A stretch of 18,620 bases of DNA from CAZJYI01 sp964550025 (GTDB lineage: Bacteria > Verrucomicrobiota > Kiritimatiellia > UBA8416 > CAYOBW01): positions 1-18,620 of the forward strand of contig CAZJYI010000197.1 in NCBI GenBank assembly GCA_964550025.1, in the 5' to 3' direction. Under the pieces are notes generated by a model. The model ran no database searches. It was not told the DNA's origin and worked only from the letters and a program-made list of their open reading frames with translations. Both the position numbers and the translations under genes were made by a program. This document shows, in pieces, positions 1-6,705 of this stretch (position 1 is its first letter; each line of letters opens with the position of its first letter).

Positions 1-524
1 TCGACGGTCAGTCCCTTCGCGGTGATATCCGCCGAGAGCGTCGGTTGCGTCAGCGTGTAGTTCCCCGCGTCTGCCCCGCCAAGCGTCATGTAGCTCGTAA
101 CCGCGATGTCCGTGCCGATCGACGCCTGCGCGAACGTGCCGGTCGTGTTGTTACCCAGCGTCACCGTGTCGCCGCTGACCGCGCCGGTCAGCGTGCCGCC
201 GGTGATCGTCGCGTCGGTCGTCCCGTCGTAGACCTTGTCGTCGGCCACAGCACCGTCCACGGTCAGACCCTTCGCGGTGATGTCCGCCGTCAGCGTCGGC
301 TGCGTGAGCGTGTAGTTCCCCGCATCCGCACCGGCCAATGTCATGTAGCTTGTGACCGCGATGTCCGTACCGATCGACGCCTGCGCGAACGTACCGGTCG
401 TGCTGTTTCCCAGCGTCACCGTGTCGCCGCCGACCACGCCGGTCAACGTACCGCCCGTCATCGTCGCGTCGGTCGTCCCGTCGTAGACCTTGTCGTCGGC
501 CACAGCACCGTCAACCGTGAGGCC
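1..524 (-). repeat. Tandem 255-bp YDG-domain repeats inside the protease gene
   Basis: Two full copies of an 85-codon unit (270-524 and 15-269 on the minus strand) follow each other, and a further copy starts at the left edge. Each unit begins with LTVDGAVADDKVYDGTTDAT, which is identical in both, and ends with ADITAKG. The copies differ at only a few residues, for example VVGGD against AVSGD. A more diverged first unit lies upstream (residues 927-1011). The units match the YDG domain found in bacterial surface adhesins. High DNA identity means that copy number could change by recombination or be collapsed in assembly. Confidence 0.88.
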
Positions 525-3500
525 CTTCGCGGTGATGTCCGCCGTCGTCGTCTGGGCTTCTATCACATAGTCTCCCGCGTCGGCGCCATTCAGGAGCAGA
601 CCGGTCACGGTCACGATCTTCCCGGTACCCACGAGAGCGTCGCTGAACGTTGCCACGGCGCCGGACGAATCCAGCGTTACGTCGTCGCCGGTTTCCACGG
701 TATCCAGATTGCCGTAGGAAGATATGGATGCGTTCGAACTCCCGTCGTAGGTCTTGTTCGCAGCCACCATATCGGGAAGCGTCAACTGCCGCTTCAACGG
801 CAACGGGTCCGGGACTACGTCCGTGCCGCTGGGATTGATTGCACCACTGAGCTGGTATTCTATATCGGCACGGATCTCCTGTCCGCCGGTCCCGTCCGAC
901 GGCACAACCACCGTGTAGGTGAACTCGATCGGGTTGTTCGTCAACGTCCCGGAGAAGACGATCTCGTTCCCGTTGGTCACTTGGGGATCCCCGTGGCCAA
1001 AAGCCGTCTCCGCCGTCCAACCGGTCGGAAGCGACGCCAATTCCATCTTCAGGGAAAGAAGCTGCCGGTTCGTGGGATAGGTGAAGTCACAGGAAATCGT
1101 ATTGGTTCCCGGCGAGTAATACCCGGGAACGGACCAGTGCCGCGCCACGGCGTTGGTCTCGAACTCCGCCGCGACGGACTGGTCGTTGGTGACATTGCTC
1201 ACCGTGTGCACGTAGCTGGTATCGCCCTGCCCGAACGCGGCCACGTGCGCCCCGTCCTCCTTGATGGACCAGATGTAGTGCCCCGGATCGGCGGCAACAG
1301 TGAAACTCTGGCTCGCGCCATGGGCGACGGACACGGTTCCCGACGGCGATATCGAGCCGTTTGCGCCGGCCGAGGCGGTGACAATGTGCTCACTTGTGCC
1401 TTGGACGACAATGGCCTTGTTGTCGTCGAGATTCTGCCCCGATGGAATGCTCAGGTCGGCATCGTTCCCGGCCGCATCGCGGAGCGTGGTGCCGCTGAGA
1501 GACAGGCTATTCACCGACAGATCGGCGGACTCGTCACCAGCCTGCACGATGTACGTGCCGGATGCCGTATCCGAATCGGAAATCGTGCCGATCGTGACCT
1601 CGCGGTCCGTCGTTCCCGTCTCCAGCGTGATGACGAAATCCCCGCCGACCAAGGTGACGTTTTCGGAGAAGTTCACCGTAACATCGATTTCCGCGTCTTC
1701 GCCATAGGTCCCGTTGGGCGTGGTGGAAGTGATGGATGTGACGGTCGGGGCTTCGTCGTCAATCTGCACACGGTAGTGATCCGCCGCCCCCCAGTTGTTT
1801 GCATTGTCCTTCGCTCGCACGTGGAAATGCCAGGTCCCGTTTGCCAGGTCCGTGTATGAGCGGGAGTTGCCCGCCGTGTCCACCGTTGTGTCCGGCGTGG
1901 TACCGGGGGACGAATCCAGCGTGTAACTGTAGCCGGCTATCCCGGAGGCGTCCGAAGGTGTGGTCCACGTAAAGGCCGGGTCATCGTTTGAATACCACAA
2001 GCTCTCATTGGGATGCGTCGAAGAAGAAATCGTCGGTGCACCTGGTGGCGTTGAGTCGGAAACCCCATACGCCTTGAGACAGAAACTCGCGGTTGAATCC
2101 CAACTCGTTGTGTCCGTGAAGGAGCTGCCGTTGAAGCTGTAGAATGTCTCGCCTGCCGCGGCGGTGGCACCACTGCTGTAGCCGCTGTGGACGTATTCGA
2201 CTGCCTGCGGATAGGTAGTGGTCCCGTCCAGATGCAGGACGACCGAGAATCGCTGGCCGCTCGTGACGGCGGCGGGAGTCGTCAGGCTAATCGTGTGATA
2301 GCCGGGATCGGTGATCGAGCCCGACATGCTGCAAGCCAGCGTGCCACTCCGGGGAGCACCGGCCGACACCCCGGTGTAGACATAGAGTTGATAGGATGTC
2401 GTGCCTGCATCGGTGTAGAAGCCCGCCGCCCGGATTGCCTCCGATGCCGTCGCCGTGTAGATGGCAGCCGCCCAGGGCGTGCTAAGAGAGGTAACCCACC
2501 CGAGGGGATCGTACTGGTATATGCTGCTGTAATTGTCGGTCGATTCGGCATTCAGGAAGACGGTGTTGTCGCCGTAGGCAAACGTCGTGTCGTAGTACGA
2601 TACGTAGAAGTACCCGCTATCCCCCCAACCGGTTCCCCAGCTATTCTTGACAGTGTACGCCCCGTTCGCGGAAGGAGTCGTACCGAACTTGGTACGATCG
2701 AAGTTGTCATCCCAACCGACGATAGCGACGGCATGGTTTCTCGATTCCGTTCCTGAGTAGTAGTACGTGCTATGCGTGGAATTGTAGTACGCGTTGTCGT
2801 GATAGTAACTCACGTTGACCGCGCCGTGATCCATGACCGCCTGCTTGATGGCGGCGTGATCGGTCGCGCTGGTCTTGCCGGGTATGATCCTCACCTGCTG
2901 GATGTGTTTCCGAACTGTCAGCCCCCCCGGGCTGCTCGACCAACTCCCCGACGGATAGGGATCATCCGACTCGTTGATTGGCCCTCCCCAGCGGCAGAGA
3001 TAGGCCATGGACATGTAGGCGTTGCCGCCATCGTTGTATCCCCAGTCAAACCCGTCGAGGTTGACGAGGTTTTTCTCCGAATAGTCGCGTGTCTCCCCTG
3101 TCAACAAGCAGGATTCCATGGACGCGAACGTGGCGAATGACCAGCAAGTTCCCCACGGGTTCTGGTTCTTGACCGATGTGACTCGGTCAAGCGAGCGCAG
3201 GTCATACGAAGTCGGCGCCATAATGCCGACCCGGGGGCGTTCCGTCGCTTTGTTGTCACCCACTCGAGCCGTAACGCTGACGGGGGCTGGCACCCAGCCG
3301 AACGCACCCTCGCCTTGACCCAGCGGGGCCAGTCTTGCCGGCACGCGATTCGTACGCGCGTCCATGAAGGCCGTGAAACCCGGATTGACAGGCGCAGTCC
3401 GCGGTTCCTGGGCATCCGCGGAAGGCATGCACGCAGTTACTGCCGCCAGTCCCGATGCAAACCAGAGCCTGAAGGTGCGGAAAGCACAATGCCCGCGCAC

Positions 3501-3557
3501 GGACGACATGGTCCATGCAACCCGTTCAGGACGATTACCCTTGTTGTCGCTCACCAT
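1..3557 (-). CDS. Exported papain-like (C1A) cysteine protease with lectin-like, Ig-like, InlB-type and YDG repeat domains; C-terminus off the left edge
   Basis: I translated the minus strand by hand: 1185 codons are open from the ATG at 3555-3557 to the window edge, with no stop. Residues 1-50 are a long basic then hydrophobic leader; V-T-A-C at 40-43 fits a relaxed lipobox, and an ADA-Q site at about 49 would suit signal peptidase I. The papain-like domain (about 113-335) has the oxyanion Gln132, catalytic Cys138 in QNPWGTCWSF, His275 in NHAVAIVGWD and Asn305 in VKNSWG, so it should be active. A Lectin_like domain typical of this protease group follows (about 343-498; it contains YDPLGW, WAA and a GYHTISL stretch). 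Next come an Fn3/Ig-like part (504-600), a second Ig-like domain (603-720), an InlB-type repeat (722-800), a domain I do not recognise (805-922) and YDG repeats from 927. GGGAGG at 3560-3565 is only 2 nt from the ATG but 5 nt from a GTG at 3552-3554, which may be the true start. It probably degrades extracellular protein while held at the surface. Confidence 0.92.
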   Translation of the reverse strand, partial: MVSDNKGNRPERVAWTMSSVRGHCAFRTFRLWFASGLAAVTACMPSADAQEPRTAPVNPGFTAFMDARTNRVPARLAPLGQGEGAFGWVPAPVSVTARVGDNKATERPRVGIMAPTSYDLRSLDRVTSVKNQNPWGTCWSFATFASMESCLLTGETRDYSEKNLVNLDGFDWGYNDGGNAYMSMAYLCRWGGPINESDDPYPSGSWSSSPGGLTVRKHIQQVRIIPGKTSATDHAAIKQAVMDHGAVNVSYYHDNAYYNSTHSTYYYSGTESRNHAVAIVGWDDNFDRTKFGTTPSANGAYTVKNSWGTGWGDSGYFYVSYYDTTFAYGDNTVFLNAESTDNYSSIYQYDPLGWVTSLSTPWAAAIYTATASEAIRAAGFYTDAGTTSYQLYVYTGVSAGAPRSGTLACSMSGSITDPGYHTISLTTPAAVTSGQRFSVVLHLDGTTTYPQAVEYVHSGYSSGATAAAGETFYSFNGSSFTDTTSWDSTASFCLKAYGVSDSTPPGAPTISSSTHPNESLWYSNDDPAFTWTTPSDASGIAGYSYTLDSSPGTTPDTTVDTAGNSRSYTDLANGTWHFHVRAKDNANNWGAADHYRVQIDDEAPTVTSITSTTPNGTYGEDAEIDVTVNFSENVTLVGGDFVITLETGTTDREVTIGTISDSDTASGTYIVQAGDESADLSVNSLSLSGTTLRDAAGNDADLSIPSGQNLDDNKAIVVQGTSEHIVTASAGANGSISPSGTVSVAHGASQSFTVAADPGHYIWSIKEDGAHVAAFGQGDTSYVHTVSNVTNDQSVAAEFETNAVARHWSVPGYYSPGTNTISCDFTYPTNRQLLSLKMELASLPTGWTAETAFGHGDPQVTNGNEIVFSGTLTNNPIEFTYTVVVPSDGTGGQEIRADIEYQLSGAINPSGTDVVPDPLPLKRQLTLPDMVAANKTYDGSSNASISSYGNLDTVETGDDVTLDSSGAVATFSDALVGTGKIVTVTGLLLNGADAGDYVIEAQTTTADITAKGLTVDGAVADDKVYDGTTDATMTGGTLTGVVGGDTVTLGNSTTGTFAQASIGTDIAVTSYMTLAGADAGNYTLTQPTLTADITAKGLTVDGAVADDKVYDGTTDATITGGTLTGAVSGDTVTLGNNTTGTFAQASIGTDIAVTSYMTLGGADAGNYTLTQPTLSADITAKGLTV

Positions 3558-3748
3558 ATCCTCCCGTTAATTGACATTCCCCACAAACTCGATCTCCGGC
3601 GCAGATGGAGTACGTTCTGTCTCACCGTCAGTGCGTCCTCTGCATGGCATCAGAAGAGCACCAGCGCTGTAGATGCGGCGCGCCTGTTTCCGTTTGAGCA
3701 TCAAGAGTGAGAGGAGAATGACGTAGCCGCACACCTGATTGGTATCGG

Positions 3749-3777
3749 AGGATAGACCATACTCGGTCAAGCGTCAA
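3749..3777 (-). promoter_or_regulatory. Predicted sigma70-type promoter of the protease gene
   Basis: On the minus strand, TTGACG (3772-3777, 5 of 6 consensus bases) is followed after exactly 17 bp by TATCCT (3749-3754, 4 of 6). Transcription would begin near 3742 and give a leader of about 185 nt before the protease start at 3557. This was read by eye. Confidence 0.45.
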
Positions 3778-3795
3778 GCTGACCTCAAGCTGACC
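3774..3795 (-). repeat. 11-bp tandem direct repeat over the -35 box (possible operator)
   Basis: On the plus strand TCAAGCTGACC occurs twice back to back (3774-3784 and 3785-3795), and a third TCAAGC lies at 3767-3772. The 11-bp period is about one helical turn and the array overlaps and extends upstream of the predicted -35 box. This is the arrangement used by OmpR/PhoB-family activators, although the sequence is not a recognisable Pho box. The repeat is observed; the operator role is inferred. Confidence 0.4.
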
Positions 3796-3928
3796 TCTTC
3801 TGTTTCCGCAATCCTCACTTGCCTCCCCACCTCGGGCCAACGACGGTTGATCGGCATACCGACAGCAACCCGACTCACACCATGGCAAGCTGTGGCGGAT
3901 CAACGTGATGTCGTTCTGAGAGGAGCCG

Positions 3929-4291
3929 TCAATGGGCATCGAAGCTCCGGGCGTCAGAGCTCCGCTCCCCCGCAAACGGCATCCCCGTAGCCAGTCCAAG
4001 CAACCCCACGGCGAAGGCGATGCCGCCCACGATGCCGACAAAGCTGGCGCACCTGAAGAAGACCATGCCCATGGAGGACATGGGGCTGCCGCCGACAAGG
4101 CTGCTGAGGCTGTAGATCATGTGCGGAAGCATGGCAACCAGCCGCAGAACGCTGCCAACGAGCATGGTCGTGAAGATCCATGAGGGCACTTTGCGCGCCA
4201 TCATGATCACGGCAAGCAACAGCAGAACCGGGATGACAAGGTACGCGAATGCGTTGAACAGGTTGAAGACCCTCTCAGTTATTGACACCAT
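3929..4291 (-). CDS. Small three-helix membrane protein, unknown function, co-transcribed with the sulfatase
   Basis: The product has 120 residues with three clear hydrophobic segments at about 10-32, 38-60 and 76-103. It ends in a short polar tail rich in Ser, Asp and Arg. The start is supported by GAGGAG at 4298-4303, six bases upstream, lying in the 12-nt gap after the sulfatase stop, so the two genes are almost certainly one operon. I do not recognise the family. The segments are rich in Leu, Val, Met and Gly, with no charged residue pattern typical of a transporter, and no catalytic motif is visible. It might be a membrane partner of the sulfatase or unrelated to it. The frame is clean, and hydrophobicity plus spacing make it a better candidate than the overlapping 156-codon frame at 3628-4098. 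Confidence 0.72.
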   Translation of the reverse strand: MVSITERVFNLFNAFAYLVIPVLLLLAVIMMARKVPSWIFTTMLVGSVLRLVAMLPHMIYSLSSLVGGSPMSSMGMVFFRCASFVGIVGGIAFAVGLLGLATGMPFAGERSSDARSFDAH

Positions 4292-4303
4292 GATGCGCTC
4301 CTC

Positions 4304-6403
4304 TCACTCCCCAAACACGGTTACTTTGTTCAAATGCAGCGTACCCCTGCGCGGAAGCCCGATCTTGATGAAACGGGCCGCCGTGTTCGCGCCGGCATCC
4401 ACCACCCACTCACTACTGACGCCATCCGCTTCCCATATCTTGCGCCAGTTCTTCTCATCCTCGGAAACCCAGGCGGTCAGACCCTCTGCTCTCTCCTGGC
4501 AACTGTTCCTGCGGTTGACGATGCGGATGTACCGCACCTGCGACGCTCTGCGGAGCTTGATGACAACATGCGGGCAGTCGGCGTTTTCCGCTGAATGAAA
4601 GGCATGCGGTTTCACGGGCGGGTCTTCCCCGCTGAGGAGGTAGGCGTTGTCCACGTTGAAACCCGGATTGCCGGGGTGGCTGACAAGGTAGACGGCGTCG
4701 CGCGAGATCTCCTTGAACCCTTTGTGTGTGCGAAGCGGCTTCTTCGACGGTGCCGCCTCGAAATACCCGCCGGGTAGCCTCTTGACCTTCGCGGACTTGC
4801 CGCGTCCGGACCGGCGCGCCTTCTCCCTTGCCGCATAGTCGTGCGAAATCCGGATCGCCTTCTCCCGGTCCGCCTCGTCGTAGTCCCAGAACTCGTCGAC
4901 CACTTCGCGGATTTCCGGGAACTCCTCGTCGGTGTCCTTGATCTCCCGGCGAAGCGCCGCGAGCCGGGCCTTGAGGTCTTTCGCGACCGCAGCGTACGCG
5001 GGATCGTCGTAGACGTTGTTCACTTCCTTCGGGTCTTCACGCAGGTCGTAGAGCTCCCACGCCGGCGGCGTCCGGTTGCCGCCCTTCATATCGCAGCCGT
5101 AGTAGAAAATGAGCTTGTGCGTCTTGGTGCGGATCCCGAAGTGCGACGGGTTCCAGTGGTGGGCCATGTGCATCCAGTAACGGTAGTAGACGGCCTGTTT
5201 CCAATCCGCGGGCTCTTTGCCGGTCTCGCAAATAGACCGGAAGCTGCGCCCCTGCATGAACGACGGTGTCGGTACCCCCGCGTAGTCCAGCAGCGTCGCG
5301 GCAAAATCCACGTTGTCGATCATGGCATCGGTGCGCGTGCCGGCCTTGATGGTCTTCGGATAGCGCACGAGGAACGGCATGCGCTGCGACTCATCGTACA
5401 TCCAGCGCTTGTCCATGTAGTCATGCTCCCCCAGCATGAACCCCTGGTCGCCCGTGTAGACGACCACGGTATCGTCGTAGATGCCTTCGCCCCCGAGGTA
5501 GTCGAAAAGGCGCTTCAGGTTGTCGTCCACGCCCTTGACGCAACGGAGATACTTCTTGAGGTAGGTCTGATAGGCGAGGCGCTTGGCCTCGTCGTCGGAA
5601 AGCGCGGGGTCCTTTGCCCAATTCCGCGTGTAGTTGCGGAACGCGTGGCGGCGACCGATCGAGGTGCCGACGTAGGGCAGAAGCTCGTCGTTGTGCCCGC
5701 GGGTCGCGACCGAACCGAAGTTAGGCTGCTTCCACAGGCTCTCCGGTTCCGGGATGGTGGTGTCGGCCAGGTACGGCTCGTAGCGCGGGGCGTTGTCGAA
5801 GAAATCGTGCGGCGCCTTGTAGTGATGCATCAGGAAGAACGGCCGCGACCGGTCGCGTTGTTTCAGCCACGCCAGCGTGCTGTCGGTGATGCAGTCCGAG
5901 GAATGCCCCTCCATCTGCACCACGTTCTTCGGCCAGGTGCCCTTCGCCTTGTCCCGGAGCTCCGGGTTCATGTACTTGCCCTGGCCGGGGAGCACCTTGT
6001 AGTAGTCGAAGTTCGGTTCTTCCTTGAGGTGCCATTTGCCGATCATGGCGGTCTGGTAGCCGGCCTTGCGCATCTCTATCGCCAGGTACTGCCGCTCGGG
6101 CGGGAGCTTCCCGCCGAGGGTGTGGCACCCGTTGATGTGGTTGTGCTGCCCCGTCATGATGCAGGCCCGGCTGGGCACGCAGATCGAATTGACGACGAAG
6201 CAGTTCTCGAAGAGCGCCCCCTCCGCGGCGAGCGTGTCGATCACCGGCGTCGGATTCAGCGCTTTCAGCCGCCCCCCGTACGCCCCCACCGCCTGCGCGC
6301 AGTGATCGTCGGACATGATGAAGAGAATGTTGGGCCGATCGGCCGCAACGGCGGACACGGCAATGGCCGCAAGCAGAAGCGCGATACGGGATCTTCGGGG
6401 CAT
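4304..6403 (-). CDS. Exported type I sulfatase with C-terminal discoidin-like (F5/8 type C) domain
   Basis: This 699-residue enzyme should cleave sulfate esters from glycans outside the cytoplasm. A signal peptide spans residues 1-21 (MPRRSR, then a hydrophobic run ending AVAA). The alkaline-phosphatase-superfamily core begins at RPNILFIMSDDH, with metal ligands Asp32 and Asp33. Cys75 in CVPSR is the site converted to formylglycine by a separate maturase not seen here. Supporting motifs are GKWHL (122-126), KAPHD (196-200) and TGDQG (317-321), the last carrying the usual metal-binding Asp and Gln/Asn. Residues about 560-699 resemble a discoidin-type carbohydrate-binding domain. The substrate cannot be read off; a glucosamine-6-sulfatase-like or other glycan sulfatase is plausible. 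The start at 6403 is preferred over an in-frame ATG at 6472: it has GGGAGG at 6411-6416 with 7-nt spacing, begins a signal peptide, and 6472 lies inside the predicted promoter. The small membrane protein follows after 12 nt. Confidence 0.93.
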   Translation of the reverse strand: MPRRSRIALLLAAIAVSAVAADRPNILFIMSDDHCAQAVGAYGGRLKALNPTPVIDTLAAEGALFENCFVVNSICVPSRACIMTGQHNHINGCHTLGGKLPPERQYLAIEMRKAGYQTAMIGKWHLKEEPNFDYYKVLPGQGKYMNPELRDKAKGTWPKNVVQMEGHSSDCITDSTLAWLKQRDRSRPFFLMHHYKAPHDFFDNAPRYEPYLADTTIPEPESLWKQPNFGSVATRGHNDELLPYVGTSIGRRHAFRNYTRNWAKDPALSDDEAKRLAYQTYLKKYLRCVKGVDDNLKRLFDYLGGEGIYDDTVVVYTGDQGFMLGEHDYMDKRWMYDESQRMPFLVRYPKTIKAGTRTDAMIDNVDFAATLLDYAGVPTPSFMQGRSFRSICETGKEPADWKQAVYYRYWMHMAHHWNPSHFGIRTKTHKLIFYYGCDMKGGNRTPPAWELYDLREDPKEVNNVYDDPAYAAVAKDLKARLAALRREIKDTDEEFPEIREVVDEFWDYDEADREKAIRISHDYAAREKARRSGRGKSAKVKRLPGGYFEAAPSKKPLRTHKGFKEISRDAVYLVSHPGNPGFNVDNAYLLSGEDPPVKPHAFHSAENADCPHVVIKLRRASQVRYIRIVNRRNSCQERAEGLTAWVSEDEKNWRKIWEADGVSSEWVVDAGANTAARFIKIGLPRRGTLHLNKVTVFGE

Positions 6404-6410
6404 GTACTCA

Positions 6411-6416
6411 CCTCCC
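6411..6416 (-). promoter_or_regulatory. Ribosome binding site that fixes the sulfatase start
   Basis: GGGAGG lies 7 nt before the ATG at 6401-6403. The same GGGAGG with 7-nt spacing precedes the LamG gene (13904-13909), and GGGAGG with 5-nt spacing precedes the 355-residue gene (15052-15057), so this seems the house style of the genome. Confidence 0.75.
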
Positions 6417-6443
6417 GTGGTTGGTTTTGGAGCAACAAGACGT

Positions 6444-6472
6444 AGCATAGGCAAATGAAACCGGGCAATCAA
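6444..6472 (-). promoter_or_regulatory. Predicted sigma70-type promoter of the sulfatase operon
   Basis: On the minus strand, TTGATT (6467-6472) is followed after 17 bp by TATGCT (6444-6449), each matching 4 of 6 consensus bases. The start of transcription would be near 6437, about 34 nt before the sulfatase ATG. No equally good promoter is seen for the divergent cyclase gene in 6473-6705; a run of seven G near 6529 is the only other visible feature there. Confidence 0.45.
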
Positions 6473-6705
6473 TCCTCAGCCTTCCCGGTTGCCAAAGGGC
6501 ACGGTTGCCACTAAACTTTCGGATGAGTGGGGGGGTGTCTACAACAGTCGTTTGATGAGCGGGACCGTCTTTCGCAGTCCCTGACTCCGGGGCGGGTCGT
6601 CCGCGCATTCCTCTTCTCTCACGGGTTCAAGGCATCGACAACAGTCAACATGCGGTCAATTGCGGCTGGATGTGGGACCGGCACGCAGGGAAGGGGCTTC
6701 GGAAC

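Larger units (their letters stand above)
3558..3928. other. Intergenic region upstream of the protease gene
   Basis: This 371-bp gap lies between the end of the sulfatase operon and the protease start, with all flanking genes on the minus strand. It holds a sigma70-like promoter (3749-3777) and an 11-bp direct repeat (3774-3795), which leave a leader of about 185 nt before the protease start. I see no clear intrinsic terminator for the sulfatase operon, no RNA gene and no convincing small gene. A 67-codon open frame at 3567-3770 is discussed among the rejected items. Confidence 0.6.

Noticed and set aside
1..524. CRISPR-like reading of the regular repeats at the left edge
   Set aside because: The 255-bp period is in frame, continuous and encodes YDG domains; there are no short repeats with unique spacers. 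No CRISPR array, tRNA or rRNA was seen anywhere in the window.
45..1859. 604-codon open frame on the plus strand
   Set aside because: It is antisense to the protease gene, whose minus-strand frame has clear domains. The Arg/His/Val-rich product is typical of a mirrored GC-rich gene.
3567..3770. 67-codon minus-strand open frame ending just before the protease ribosome site
   Set aside because: Its first ATG lies between the predicted -35 and -10 boxes, so it would not be in the transcript. It has no ribosome site and no recognisable sequence. A shorter internal start cannot be excluded.
3628..4098. 156-codon minus-strand frame overlapping the small membrane protein gene
   Set aside because: It has no good ribosome site, and its Ser/Arg/Pro-rich product looks like an out-of-frame reading. 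The 120-residue frame has three clean membrane segments and operon spacing.
4841..6445. 534-codon open frame on the plus strand
   Set aside because: It lies opposite the sulfatase, which has a full set of catalytic motifs; this frame has none and no ribosome site.
6404..6472. Upstream ATG extending the sulfatase by 23 residues
   Set aside because: It would hide the signal peptide and starts inside the predicted -35 box; the ATG at 6403 has GGGAGG at 7-nt spacing.
6670..6705. Upstream ATG extending the cyclase by 12 residues
   Set aside because: No ribosome site precedes it, and the family match begins well after 6706, where GGAAGGGG lies 9 nt upstream. It remains possible.
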